From: Promineifilum sp019695075
Lineage (GTDB): Bacteria > Chloroflexota > Anaerolineae > Promineifilales > Promineifilaceae
Assembly: GCA_026129185.1 (NCBI GenBank)
Contig: JAHCIO010000013.1
Span: 1-64,000, forward strand
Direction: 5' to 3'
Length of the DNA stretch: 64,000 nt
Shown: piece by piece, positions 50,679-60,388 of the stretch
Layout of the letters: the number at the start of each line of letters is the position of its first letter
How positions within the stretch are numbered: the first letter of the stretch is position 1
The notes under the pieces: model-generated
The model's input: the letters and a program-made list of their open reading frames with translations, nothing else
The model's database searches: none
Told to the model about the DNA's origin: nothing
Position numbers and translations under genes: made by a program

Positions 50679-51428
50679 CTACTTTTGCCGCGGCTCGTCG
50701 GGCAGTCGGCGCTCGGAACTGGCCCGCTGCCGTTCGATAGCCTGAAGGATGGTCGTGACGGCCTCATCCACGGAGTCGGTTGGCGACCACAAATGCACGT
50801 CCTGCTTGCCAATCGTCCCGCGGGTGACGAGCGTATCGCGCATGAAAGCGGCCATCGGCCCCCAGAACTCCGTGCCCATCGAGATGAGCGGGAAGTCCTC
50901 GATCTTGTCGGTCTGCATCAGCGTGACCGTCTCGAAGGCCTCGTCGAGTGTGCCATAGCCGCCAGGCAGGACGACAAAGGCGGAGGAGTACTTCACCAGC
51001 ATCACCTTGCGGATGAAGAAGTGGTCGAACTCGATGAAGATATCCAGGTAGGGGTTCGGCTGCTGCTCGAATGGCAACTGGATGTTGCAGCCGATGCTCA
51101 GGCCGCCGCCTTCCTTGGCTCCGCGATTAGCCGCCTCCATGATGCCCGGCCCGCCGCCGGTCATCACCGCCAGTCCCTCCTCGGCCAGCCGCCGGCCCAG
51201 CGCATAGGCCATGTCGTAGTACGGCGTGCCCGCGCCCAGCCGCGCCGAGCCGAAGACAGTGACGCACGGCCGGTCGATGGCCCCCAACGTCTCGAAGCCG
51301 CGCAGGAATTCCAGAAAATAGCGAATGGCGCTCTCCAGGTCCTTGGCCCGGTCGCGCGGGCCGGCCAGGAAGCGCTTCTCAATATCCGCGGCGCTATCCA
51401 GGAGGGACAAATCTTTCGCTTTGGCCAC
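50679..51428 (-). CDS. TIGR00730/LOG-family protein
   Basis: 249 aa Rossmann-like fold. CVTVFGSARLGAGTPYYDMA, MTGGGPGIMEAANRGAKEGG with the GGGPGxMExxNxGA signature, then FIRKVMLVKYSSAFVVLPGG and GYGTLDE, where PGGxGTxxE is the catalytic motif of cytokinin-riboside-monophosphate phosphoribohydrolases. In bacteria the role may be nucleotide hydrolysis. Start GTG at VAKAKDLS after GGGAG. The mirror of the repeat 51452-51518 lies upstream. Confidence 0.9.
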   Translation of the reverse strand: MAKAKDLSLLDSAADIEKRFLAGPRDRAKDLESAIRYFLEFLRGFETLGAIDRPCVTVFGSARLGAGTPYYDMAYALGRRLAEEGLAVMTGGGPGIMEAANRGAKEGGGLSIGCNIQLPFEQQPNPYLDIFIEFDHFFIRKVMLVKYSSAFVVLPGGYGTLDEAFETVTLMQTDKIEDFPLISMGTEFWGPMAAFMRDTLVTRGTIGKQDVHLWSPTDSVDEAVTTILQAIERQRASSERRLPDEPRQK

Positions 51429-51451
51429 AGTTGGTTCTCCCTTGACTTGGG

Positions 51452-51518
51452 CCGCCCGTAGCACAGCCTGTCAGGCTGTCGTCGCCGGCCACAGCCTGAC
51501 AGGCTGTGCTACGGGCGG
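51452..51518. repeat. 28-bp perfect inverted repeat (family D)
   Basis: CCGCCCGTAGCACAGCCTG and TCAGGCTGT, an 11-nt loop, then the exact complement. The inner ACAGCCTGTCAGGCTGT is itself palindromic. It fills the gap between two same-strand genes, where it could terminate the gene at 51528 and separate it from the LOG gene. Confidence 0.85.
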
Positions 51519-51527
51519 TCGCGTCGC

Positions 51528-52169
51528 CTAGATCAACTCATCCCAGCGCGGCACAACGTCGGGCCAATCGCCGGCGCGCTGCACGATCTCGCGGACGCCG
51601 CGGGCGAAGTGTAGCGTCGCGCGCATGTCGCTCTCCACATGGGCCAGCCGGTCCAAACGCTCCTCCAGCGCCGCCAGGAAGGCGACAAAGAGGGTCATCG
51701 GCGGGACGTGGCCCAGCCGGTCCAGGTGGGCATACTCCTGTCCGCCCCAACGGGCGCGCCCTTCGGCCAACATCACCTCCAACTCGCTCTCCAGAATGGC
51801 CAGCGGGTCGTTGGGGTCATCGCTGAGAGGCAGGATGGGCGCGTCCGAGCGCGCCCGGCAGACCGTCGTGTCGCCGCTCGTCGTCGCCGTGGCCTCGCCG
51901 CCAAAGGTGAACAGCTCGATCTGGTCGCCATCGTGAGTATGAAGCTGGATGCGCCCGGCGGCAAAGCGCAGTTCCGGCATGCCGGTCGCGGGGTGTTCAA
52001 CTACCTGGCGCTTCAGCACGCCGGCCTCCTCAATCGGAAACGACACCCGGTTCGTATCGAAGTAGCGCGCCGCCGGCCGATCGCGCATGATCGCCTCGAA
52101 GCTCGCGTAGCCCAGCGGCGGGTCATAGGGCGAGGGTTGAAAAACGACGCCATCTTCAGCTTCAGCCAC
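51528..52169 (-). CDS. Hypothetical protein, 213 aa
   Basis: Not recognised. A soluble, acidic protein; front MAEAEDGVVFQPSPYDPPLG, middle with RIQLHTHDGDQIELFTFGGE and a helical C-terminus (MTLFVAFLAALEERLDRLAH). Start GTG after AGGAGAG. It lies 24 nt after the LDH gene on the same strand, so likely in its transcript. No transmembrane helix, no Cys motif. Confidence 0.65.
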   Translation of the reverse strand: MAEAEDGVVFQPSPYDPPLGYASFEAIMRDRPAARYFDTNRVSFPIEEAGVLKRQVVEHPATGMPELRFAAGRIQLHTHDGDQIELFTFGGEATATTSGDTTVCRARSDAPILPLSDDPNDPLAILESELEVMLAEGRARWGGQEYAHLDRLGHVPPMTLFVAFLAALEERLDRLAHVESDMRATLHFARGVREIVQRAGDWPDVVPRWDELI

Positions 52170-52193
52170 AGCAACACTCTCCTGAGGCGGGCG

Positions 52194-53138
<945 letters not shown>

Positions 53139-53209
53139 GGTTTGCTCCTGTGATAAGTCCGCATTGCTTTGACGGGGAAACTGAGTAGACTTGACTTGCC
53201 TGTAGGGAG

Positions 53210-53238
53210 ATTCTAGCCGAACATGAACATCGCACCAA
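53210..53238 (-). promoter_or_regulatory. Promoter of ldh
   Basis: On the minus strand TTGGTG (53233-53238), 17 bp, TAGAAT (53210-53215); +1 near 53203 and a leader of about 65 nt. Confidence 0.65.
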
Positions 53239-53361
53239 TGAATCTGCTCTCCCCTTGCGCGTGGCCATTGGCCGGCGCAGCGCCCGCTGTCTCTCAACGC
53301 TCCCTTATAGGCCACGGCCGAGTAACGCGCCGCTAAGCAAAGCGCCGCTTAATAAAGCGCC

Positions 53362-54564
53362 GTGGCCCGCAATATCCTCCGCATCCTCCAGTTGCTGCTA
53401 GGGCTATTGGCCGTTGGGTTATTGGCCTTCCTGGTCTGGCAACCGCGCCCGCGCCAATCGGCCGCCGTCGCGGTCCTCCCGCCCCGGCCGTTGCCGACCT
53501 ATAGCGGCGTTGTCCCCACGCCCCCGGTCGTGCCCACGCCGTCAGTCGTGCCCACGCCGTCAGTCGTGCCCACGCCGCCCGTGGCCGGCCAACCAGTAGC
53601 GCCCACGCCCCCGGTGGTCGCCACCGGCCACCAGCCAACGCCCACCATGGCGCTCCTTGCCGTGTCGCAGGGTGTTGCCGCCGCTGAGAGCACTGTTATC
53701 ACCGGCAGCGGCGGCCAGGCCGCAGCGACAAGCTGGCCGCTGGCCTCGGTCGCGGCTGTGCCCTCGGCGACGCCTATCCCGCCTACGCCCGCCCTCGCCC
53801 CGCCGCAACCGCTGTCCGTCAACGGCGTCCCTTTCGAAGTCATCGTCGTCATGCCACCGGAGGTCGTCGCCCACGTCCGCGAGATCTACGCCACCGGCCA
53901 GGCCCTCGGCCGCAACCCCAATGCCTACGCCAAGGTGGGCGACAGCACCATTGAGAACCCCCACTTCATGACCCGCTTCGACGAAGGCGGCTATAACCTG
54001 GGCGACTACGCCAGCCTGCAACCGGTCATCGACCAGTTCCGCGGCTCCCACGCGCGGGACAGTGTCGCCGTGCGTATCGGCCTGCACGCCTGGACGGCCA
54101 ACGACCCGGCCTGGGCCGAGCCGGGCCTGTGTCTGCCCAACGAGACGCCGGTCGCCTGCGAGATTCGCCTGCAAAACCCCAGCATCCTGCTCATCCGGCT
54201 GGGCACCAACGACGCCGGCGTGCCCGAACTGTTCGCCAACAACATCCGCCAAATCCTGGACACGGCCATCGCCGCCGGCGTCATCCCGGTCATAGGCACG
54301 AAAGGCGACTTCCACGAGGGCAGCGACGAGAACAACGCCATCCTGCGCGCGCTGGCGGCCGAGTATCGTGTGCCCCTGTGGGACTACGCCCGCGTGGCCG
54401 ACACGCTGCCCGGCCGCGGCCTCGACCAGGACGCCGCCCACATGCTGACCTTCTATAGCCACGACTACACCGACCCGACCGCCTTCACCCGCGGCCACGC
54501 CATGCACAACCTAACGGCGCTGATGGCGCTGGATGCCGTCTGGCGGCTGCGAGAAGGCCCCTAG
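53362..54564 (+). CDS. SGNH-hydrolase-like protein 1 (envelope)
   Basis: 400 aa. An N-terminal membrane anchor (ILRILQLLLGLLAVGLLAFL), a repeat-rich linker of VVPTPP/VVPTPS units (about 50-110), then an SGNH domain. It shows KVGDSTIENPHF (S195), LLIRLGTNDAG (N283), and D357-x-x-H360 in DQDAAHML. The fold cuts or transfers acyl groups on glycans in PatB/AlgJ/AlgX-like partners of MBOAT. One of four paralogs in 8 kb. GTG start with no ribosome-binding site but a TAATAA box six nt before it, suggesting a leaderless transcript. Confidence 0.78.
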   Translation: MARNILRILQLLLGLLAVGLLAFLVWQPRPRQSAAVAVLPPRPLPTYSGVVPTPPVVPTPSVVPTPSVVPTPPVAGQPVAPTPPVVATGHQPTPTMALLAVSQGVAAAESTVITGSGGQAAATSWPLASVAAVPSATPIPPTPALAPPQPLSVNGVPFEVIVVMPPEVVAHVREIYATGQALGRNPNAYAKVGDSTIENPHFMTRFDEGGYNLGDYASLQPVIDQFRGSHARDSVAVRIGLHAWTANDPAWAEPGLCLPNETPVACEIRLQNPSILLIRLGTNDAGVPELFANNIRQILDTAIAAGVIPVIGTKGDFHEGSDENNAILRALAAEYRVPLWDYARVADTLPGRGLDQDAAHMLTFYSHDYTDPTAFTRGHAMHNLTALMALDAVWRLREGP

Positions 54565-54651
54565 TGCCTGGCACTTTCCGAAGTGTCTGGCACTTTCTTC
54601 TCCGCCCCGCTCACGAAGAAGGTGCGACGCACTCAAGAAAGTGCGACGCAC
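54563..54651. repeat. Palindromic intergenic repeat, family C (copy 3)
   Basis: AGTGCCTGGCACT, AGTGTCTGGCACT, then GTGCGACGCAC twice, in inverse arrangement to copy 1. It lies between the two same-strand SGNH genes. The stop of SGNH 1 falls inside its first base. The rest of the 158-nt gap shows no promoter that I can name. Confidence 0.85.
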
Positions 54652-54722
54652 CGGGCTTGACGCAGACGGCCAAGCGCAGCTATCTTTATTGAGGATGGTT
54701 GAGTGGGAGTCTATTGTTCACT

Positions 54723-55781
54723 ATGCGCAATCCTGTACTTTCCTTCTTGTTCGCCGTCGTCTTGCTGGTGGCCATGCTACTGCTCGCGGCCTGTGCCCCG
54801 GCGGGCAACGCCACCGCGGCGACGACGCCCCCGGCCACGCCCGCGCCCGGCGGCCCGGCCACGCGCCCGGCCCCCGTCATCGCCCAGAACAGCGGCCCCA
54901 CGCCCGCCCCGGCCACCCTGACCGCCGTCGCCGCCCTGCCCCTGACGCCCGACGCGCCCCCGGCCACGGCCGCCCCGTCGGCCACGCCCTCGCCCACCCC
55001 GGAGCCGTCGCCGACGCCACTCGGCCCGCAGACCATCAACGGCGTGCCCCTCAGCGTCATCGCCCCCCTGCCGCCCGAAGTCGTCGCCAACGTCCGCGCC
55101 ATCTACGCCACGGGCCAGGAACTCGGCCGCGACCCCAACGCCTTCTCCAAGCTGGGCGATAGCACCCTGCTGAACCCCCACTTCCTCGGCCCCTTCGACA
55201 GCGGCGACTACAAGCTAGGCGACTTCGCCCACCTCCAACCGACCATCGACCGCTTCGCCGGCTCCTTCGAGCGCCACGGCGTCGCCGCCCGCCACGGCCT
55301 GCACTCCTGGACGGTCTTCGACCCCATGTGGGCCGATCCCGACTGGTGTGAGGCCAATGAAGACGTGCTGGCTTGCGAGATCCGCCTGCAAAACCCCAGC
55401 TTCATTTTCGTCCGCCTGGGTTCCAACGACGCCGGCTCGCCCAGCGGCTTCCGCTTCAACGTCAAGAAGGTCATCGAGTTCGCCATCGCCAACGGCGTCG
55501 TGCCCATCATCGGCACGAAGGCCGACCGCTTCGAGGGTAGCAACGAGAACAACGACATCCTGCGCGCCCTGGCCGACGAGTACGACGTGCCCCTGTGGGA
55601 CTTCGACCGCCTGGCCGACACCCTCCCCGGCCGCGGCCTGGACACCGACGGCGTCCACCTCATCATCGACGAACTACCCCACGACTACACCGACCCGGCC
55701 GCCTTCCAGCGCGGCCACGCCATGCAAGACCTTTCGGCGCTGATTGTCCTCGATCAGCTCAGGCGGTCGCTGGAACCTTAA
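54723..55781 (+). CDS. SGNH-hydrolase-like lipoprotein 2
   Basis: 352 aa. Lipoprotein signal with lipobox LAAC (FLFAVVLLVAMLLLAAC), a linker of Thr/Ala/Pro to about 105, then the SGNH domain. Its residues are KLGDSTLLNPHF (S147), FVRLGSNDAG (N235), D309-x-x-H312 in DTDGVHLI. It is closely similar to protein 1 (PPEVVANVRAIYATGQELGR matches PPEVVAHVREIYATGQALGR), so the two are recent duplicates. It overlaps the 3' end of the convergent cyclase gene by 23 nt. Confidence 0.82.
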   Translation: MRNPVLSFLFAVVLLVAMLLLAACAPAGNATAATTPPATPAPGGPATRPAPVIAQNSGPTPAPATLTAVAALPLTPDAPPATAAPSATPSPTPEPSPTPLGPQTINGVPLSVIAPLPPEVVANVRAIYATGQELGRDPNAFSKLGDSTLLNPHFLGPFDSGDYKLGDFAHLQPTIDRFAGSFERHGVAARHGLHSWTVFDPMWADPDWCEANEDVLACEIRLQNPSFIFVRLGSNDAGSPSGFRFNVKKVIEFAIANGVVPIIGTKADRFEGSNENNDILRALADEYDVPLWDFDRLADTLPGRGLDTDGVHLIIDELPHDYTDPAAFQRGHAMQDLSALIVLDQLRRSLEP

Positions 55782-56967
55782 GGAAATAGGTCACCATCAG
55801 CCCCTTGCCCTTGATGTAGGCCGGCGGCTGAGCTTCAAACTCGTAACTGTCCGCCAGACAGTCGCGCACGGCCTGGGTCACCTGAATGACACCCGCCTGC
55901 CCATACGCCTCCATGCGGCTGGCGGTGTTGACCACGTCGCCCCACAGGTCATAGATAAACTTCTCGCGGCCGATCACCCCGGCCACGACCGGCCCGGTGT
56001 TGATGCCGATGCGCAGGCGCACGGGTTCGCCGTTCCACGCCGGCCGCCGCCCCACGGCAACCAGCATCTCCACGGCAAAGGCGGCCACGGCCTCGCAGTG
56101 GTCGGGTCGCGGCGTCGGCACGCCGCCGACGACCATGTAAGCGTCGCCGATGGTCTTGATCTTCTCCAGCCCGTGGCGCGCGGCCAGTTCGTCGAAATCG
56201 CTGAAGAGGTCGTTGAGGAAGTTGACAACGACGACCGGATCGGCCGTGGCGCTCAGGGGAGTGAACTCGACGATGTCGGCAAAGAGAACCGTCACGGCGT
56301 CATAGGCCTTGGCGATGGCCGCGGGGTTGCGCTTCAGTTGCGCGGCGATGGGCGCGGGCAGGATATTGAGTAGCAGCGTGTCGGCGCGACGGCGGGCGGC
56401 GTCCAGTTCTTGCAGGATGTAGACCCCCCACAGGAAAAGCATGACCGTTGCCGTGACGGTGACAAAGCCATTATAGAGGATGAGCAGCCAGTGGGGCGCT
56501 TGCGCCACCAGGGCCAGTTGTGACTCGGCGACCAGGGCCACCGCCAGGCTGGCCAGGGCCACACCCAGCACCACCAAGCTCAACCCCCGGTAGCCGCCGC
56601 TGAGATAGGCCGCCAGCGGCAGGATGATGACCCACAACAGATACCACAGGCCGCTGTCGAAGCCGCCGGTGACCAGGTGGGCCAGTAGGTTGAAGAGGAT
56701 GCCGGCAATCGACATCGTCGTGCCGAAGACGAGGGCGTAGCGGGGCAACCGCAGCGCGCCGATGACCACCAGGAGGCATAGCAAGGAGTAGGCCAGGTAG
56801 ATGAATGCCACCGGTCGCCAGCCGGCGGCGAAGAAGATGGCCGCCCAGCCCGACGCCAGCACAACGGTGAATCCGGCCGGGATGAAAGAGAAGGCCTTCT
56901 GCCGCCGCGTGAACTCGTCGTCATCCGGCTGCGCGATCCGGTCTTCCAGCCAGGTGATGAGCTGCAT
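55759..56967 (-). CDS. Membrane adenylate cyclase 1 (class III)
   Basis: 402 aa. Five or six membrane helices (about 25-175) precede a class III catalytic domain. VTVLFADIVEFTPLS and GLEKIKTIGDAYMVVGG supply the metal Asp residues and the Lys that selects adenine, and YDLWGDVVNTASRMEAYG provides Asp for the base plus the Asn/Arg transition-state pair. So it should make cAMP, not cGMP. No receiver or PAS domain. Start at MQLITW after GGGAGGCG. A close paralog lies at 62079; together they flank the MBOAT/SGNH operon. Confidence 0.92.
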   Translation of the reverse strand: MQLITWLEDRIAQPDDDEFTRRQKAFSFIPAGFTVVLASGWAAIFFAAGWRPVAFIYLAYSLLCLLVVIGALRLPRYALVFGTTMSIAGILFNLLAHLVTGGFDSGLWYLLWVIILPLAAYLSGGYRGLSLVVLGVALASLAVALVAESQLALVAQAPHWLLILYNGFVTVTATVMLFLWGVYILQELDAARRRADTLLLNILPAPIAAQLKRNPAAIAKAYDAVTVLFADIVEFTPLSATADPVVVVNFLNDLFSDFDELAARHGLEKIKTIGDAYMVVGGVPTPRPDHCEAVAAFAVEMLVAVGRRPAWNGEPVRLRIGINTGPVVAGVIGREKFIYDLWGDVVNTASRMEAYGQAGVIQVTQAVRDCLADSYEFEAQPPAYIKGKGLMVTYFLKVPATA

Positions 56968-57062
56968 GTTCGCCAACGCCTCCCTGCCAGGCCGCCATGA
57001 CGCCATCTCGCCCGGCAACGTGACGGCCGCACGCCGACCGCTTGCCTACCGCCCCGACAGTA

Positions 57063-57695
57063 TCACGTTGCCGGGCGAATGGCCAGCGCCAAACCGCATA
57101 CGGACAATTGCTCAACCTCCACGGCGAAGCCGGCCGCGGCCAGCGCCGGCCCGTCCTCGCTCATGATCCAGAAGAATTCGTCGTCCCAATCGTCGCCGGC
57201 GGCGGCGCGCACGGCATCGCGGGCGGCGGTGTCGGCGAAGCCCACGTCGCCGATGGCGATGACGCCGCCGGGCCGCAGATAGTCGTCGGCCAGCCGCCGC
57301 AGCAGGCGCAACTTGTCGGCCGCGGGCAACTCGTGGAAGACGTAGGTGGCCACGATGGCGTCGTAGGGGCGGCGGAAGTCGGCCGGATACGCCGCCAACA
57401 GGTGGGCCTGGGCGAAGTGGGCCGCGGGGGCCTTGGCGCGGGCGCGGGCCAGCATCTCGGCCGCGAAATCGACCGCCCACACGTCCGCCCCGCGGGCCAG
57501 CAGTTGCGCCGTCAGATTGCCCGTGCCCGGCCCCAGTTCCAGCAGCGTCACCCCTGGCCGCGGCCCGGCCAGGTCGATCACCCGCGCCAGCACGCGGTCG
57601 TAGCCCTCAAACGGGAAGCCCGTCTGGCCGTCCACGTCGCCGTCATAACTCGCCGCCCAGCCATCGAACAACTCTTGCTTGTCGTCCACATCCAT
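57063..57695 (-). CDS. SAM-dependent methyltransferase
   Basis: 210 aa. Class I fold: LFDGWAASYDGDVDGQTGFP front as in the YrrT family, motif I LLELGPGTGNLTAQLL (about 50-65), DVWAVDFAAEMLARARAKAP, and motif IV VATYVFHELP. Small-molecule methylase; substrate unknown. ATG at 57695 with GGAGAGGG before it; a TTG five codons earlier is less likely. It is separated from the MBOAT operon by a C-rich tandem repeat. Confidence 0.88.
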   Translation of the reverse strand: MDVDDKQELFDGWAASYDGDVDGQTGFPFEGYDRVLARVIDLAGPRPGVTLLELGPGTGNLTAQLLARGADVWAVDFAAEMLARARAKAPAAHFAQAHLLAAYPADFRRPYDAIVATYVFHELPAADKLRLLRRLADDYLRPGGVIAIGDVGFADTAARDAVRAAAGDDWDDEFFWIMSEDGPALAAAGFAVEVEQLSVCGLALAIRPAT

Positions 57696-57727
57696 GTCTT
57701 CCCTCTCCAAACCAGCGTGTCAGCTTC

Positions 57728-57820
57728 GCTCCCCTGCTCCCCTGCTCCCCTGCTCCCCCGCTCCCCCGCTCCCCCGCTCCCCTGCTCCCCCGCTCCCCCG
57801 CTCCCCCGCTCCCCTGCTCT
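57728..57820. repeat. Tandem C-rich repeat
   Basis: About twelve copies of an 8-nt unit GCTCCCC(C/T) in one block between the methyltransferase and MBOAT genes. Read on the minus strand it is G-rich (GGGGAGCA/G), so the transcript could form G-quadruplexes. Confidence 0.85.
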
Positions 57821-57821
57821 C

Positions 57822-59336
57822 CTAATCCACGCCCAACAGCCGCGCAAACACACCCACCGCCCCGCCCACATCCGGCATCAGAAACCACACCCAGCCCAGC
57901 ATCACGTAGACAAACGTCAGCGTCCAGCCGGCCACAGCCCACGCCCGCCGCGCCCACGGCCGCGCCTGCAAGCCGCGATACCAGCGCCGCGTCCGGTCGC
58001 TCCACTGCTTGTGGACGAACAGCCCTACGGCGTGCCAGATGCCCCAGATGAAGAACGTCCAGCTGATGCCATGCCACAGGCCGATGACGATCATCGTCGC
58101 CAGGTGGCCGATCAGGACGATGACTGTCGCCGGCGGCCGGCGCTTGCCGCGCAACAGGCTGCGCGACAGCGGCGTGAAGACGTAGAAGCGCGCCCAGTTG
58201 CTAAGGGTGATGTGCCAGCTTTGCCAGAAGGCGGTCAGGCTGGTGCGCGTATAGGGCCGGTCGAAGTTCTCCGGCAGGCGGATGCCGAAGAGGATGCCCA
58301 GGCCGATGGCGATGTCGGTGTAGCCGCCGAAGTCGAGGTAGAGACGCAGGCCATAGCCCAGGAGCAATGCCCACAGCGCCGCCGGGCTGCTCGTCTGCTC
58401 GGCCAGCGCCGGCGTCAGCGACAACCCGCCGGCCAGCAAGTCGGCCAGGACGAACTTCTTCAGCAGCCCCTCGCCGATGCGCCACAGGCCCAGCCCCCAG
58501 CGGGCCGCGTCCAACCCGCGCAGCCCCGGCAGGGCCGTGTAGTCGCCGGCGAAGCGCTCGGCGCGGTCAATCGGCCCGGCGACGATGGCCGGGGCGAAGA
58601 GGATGTAGCTCAGATAGGCGCGCAGCGACAGATCGGGCAGAATGCCGGATTGCCGGTCGCGCAGGGTGTGGATGAGGCGAAAGGCGACGTAGGAGAAACC
58701 CAGCCAGGCCAGGTCGCTCGGCGCGGCCAGCGTCACGTCCTGCCCCGCCCAGCCGCGCCACGCCCCGGCCAGCGCCGTCGTCGCCGGCGGCCACTTCAGG
58801 GCGACGAACAGGGCCACGACGGCGACGATGGCCGCGGTCAACACGGCGCGCGGCGGCAGGCGGCGGGCGATCAGCGCCAGCGCCGCGAACAGCAACCCCA
58901 CTTCGAGCATCGTCAGGCTGACGAACAGGGGCGACGGTGGCCGCGAGGCCGTCAGGCGAAAGTCGCCCGTGTAGCGAAAGAGCGACAGCAACAGCACCAT
59001 GCCGGCGACGACGACCAGCGTCAACCAGTCATCGCGGACGAAAACGGGGCGCGCCGCCGGCTGTTCGGGCGACGGGTAGGCCTCGGCCGGAGAGACAGGC
59101 CGGAGGAAAGCCCGCTGCCCCGGCCGCGACAGCCACCAACCGGCCACGGCCAGGGCGATAGTCGCGCTGGGCAGCAGGAAGTCGGCATAGCGCGGGGCCA
59201 GTGGCGCTTGCAGCCAGAACAGGGCGACGATGCTGCCCAGCAGCAGCGCCCAGCCGCGCCATCGCCCCGGCGCCAACGTGACATACAGAACCGCGGCGAC
59301 GACGAGCACGCCGATAGCCGGCAGATCGAGCGTCAC
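57822..59336 (-). CDS. MBOAT-family O-acyltransferase
   Basis: 504 aa with at least ten membrane helices. The MBOAT core is in the C-terminal half: LRDRQSGILPDLSLRAYLSY, LDFGGYTDIAIGLGILFGI (first conserved block), RPYTRTSLTAFWQSWHITLS (FWxRWHxTLS-like), and GLWHGISWTFFIWGIWHAVG with the putative catalytic His. AlgI/DltB/PatA members move acyl groups across the membrane to a SGNH-type partner. Start is GTG overlapping the stop of SGNH 3 by 4 nt (GTGA). Substrate: acetyl to a cell-wall or exopolysaccharide glycan is likely. Confidence 0.9.
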   Translation of the reverse strand: MTLDLPAIGVLVVAAVLYVTLAPGRWRGWALLLGSIVALFWLQAPLAPRYADFLLPSATIALAVAGWWLSRPGQRAFLRPVSPAEAYPSPEQPAARPVFVRDDWLTLVVVAGMVLLLSLFRYTGDFRLTASRPPSPLFVSLTMLEVGLLFAALALIARRLPPRAVLTAAIVAVVALFVALKWPPATTALAGAWRGWAGQDVTLAAPSDLAWLGFSYVAFRLIHTLRDRQSGILPDLSLRAYLSYILFAPAIVAGPIDRAERFAGDYTALPGLRGLDAARWGLGLWRIGEGLLKKFVLADLLAGGLSLTPALAEQTSSPAALWALLLGYGLRLYLDFGGYTDIAIGLGILFGIRLPENFDRPYTRTSLTAFWQSWHITLSNWARFYVFTPLSRSLLRGKRRPPATVIVLIGHLATMIVIGLWHGISWTFFIWGIWHAVGLFVHKQWSDRTRRWYRGLQARPWARRAWAVAGWTLTFVYVMLGWVWFLMPDVGGAVGVFARLLGVD

Positions 59337-60388
59337 CCGGCGCTCCCCGCGACGACGCGGCGGATGGCGTCGAGCGTGAACAGGCCGGTCAGGTCGCTGA
59401 GCGGGAAGCCGAAGGCCAGCGTCGCCGGGTTGCTGTAGTCGTCGCTGTCGAATGAGGTCAGGTGAACGCCGTCCGCACCCAGGCCGCGGTCGGGCAACGT
59501 CCCGGCGGCCACGTCGAAGTCCCACAGAGGAATGGCATACTCGGCCGCCAGCCGCCGCAACGTCTCGTTGTTGCGGTTGTCGCCCTCGAAGCGGTCGGAC
59601 TTGGTGACCAGAACGGGGATGACGCCCTGCTCGATGCTGTACTCGACCGTGTGGCGGATGGCCCGCTCGAAGGCGTCGCCCTGGGCAGTGTCGTTCGTGC
59701 CCAGGCGAATGAGCAGCACGCTGGGGTTGTGCAGACGCAGTTCGCAGCCGACCATATGCTCGTCGGGGCGGCAGAGCGTCGGGTCGGCCTCGCCGGGGTG
59801 GAAAGCCACCCAGGCATGCAGGCCGATGCGCACGGCCACGCCGAAGCGCTCAAACGAGTGGTCATAATGGTCTACGGTCGGTTGAAGGTCCTCGTAGATG
59901 CCCAGGTTGTAGCGCCCCTGGTCGAAGCGGGCCAGGTAGTGGCTGGTCAGCGAGATACTATCGCCCAGTTTGGAGAAGGCGCGGGGGTTGCGGCCGAGCG
60001 CCTGCCCCTGGTCGAAGATGCGCTGCACGTTGACGACCACTTCGGGCGGCATGACGACGATGTCTTCCACCGGTACGCCGTTGACCATCGTGGCCGGGTC
60101 GCGCGTGGCCGTGGGGCTGGGCAGGGGCGTGGGCGACGGGGGCGGCGTAGCCGTGGCGGTGGCCGTCGCCGTCGCCGTGGGCGTGGCCGAGGGAAAGACG
60201 CGCGCCGTCGGCACGGGCGTCGGCGTCGCCGTCGGGCTGGCCAGCGACAGGGGCGCGGGGTTGCGGATGGCCGCGGCCGATTGCGTCCCTGTCAACCCGG
60301 CCGGGCCGCAGGCCGCCGGCAGAACAAGGGCCGCGCCCAAAGCCAGAAGCGCAACGACCGGCCGCCGCCGCCATTTACCCATCCTCAT
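59333..60388 (-). CDS. SGNH-hydrolase-like lipoprotein 3
   Basis: 351 aa. Lipobox LPAAC (Cys27), Thr/Pro/Ala linker to about 105, SGNH domain with KLGDSISLTSHYLARFDQGR, LIRLGTNDTAQGDAFER and GADGVHLTSFDSDD. Similar to the other three; it differs in lacking the NPHF after GDS. ATG after GGAGGGGGA. The stop overlaps the MBOAT start, and the start overlaps the stop of SGNH 4 (ATGA), so the three are translated as one chain. Probably the periplasmic/outer-face partner that passes acyl groups from MBOAT. Confidence 0.83.
   Translation of the reverse strand: MRMGKWRRRPVVALLALGAALVLPAACGPAGLTGTQSAAAIRNPAPLSLASPTATPTPVPTARVFPSATPTATATATATATPPPSPTPLPSPTATRDPATMVNGVPVEDIVVMPPEVVVNVQRIFDQGQALGRNPRAFSKLGDSISLTSHYLARFDQGRYNLGIYEDLQPTVDHYDHSFERFGVAVRIGLHAWVAFHPGEADPTLCRPDEHMVGCELRLHNPSVLLIRLGTNDTAQGDAFERAIRHTVEYSIEQGVIPVLVTKSDRFEGDNRNNETLRRLAAEYAIPLWDFDVAAGTLPDRGLGADGVHLTSFDSDDYSNPATLAFGFPLSDLTGLFTLDAIRRVVAGSAG

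Noticed and set aside
57728..57820. Possible CRISPR array or coding tandem repeat
   Set aside because: Unit of 8 nt with no spacers; no reading frame with start and ribosome-binding site.
57042..59438. A 798-codon open frame on the plus strand
   Set aside because: It is antisense to the methyltransferase and MBOAT genes, is made of Arg/Pro/Gln/Ala low-complexity sequence, and crosses the tandem repeat. High G+C leaves such antisense frames open.
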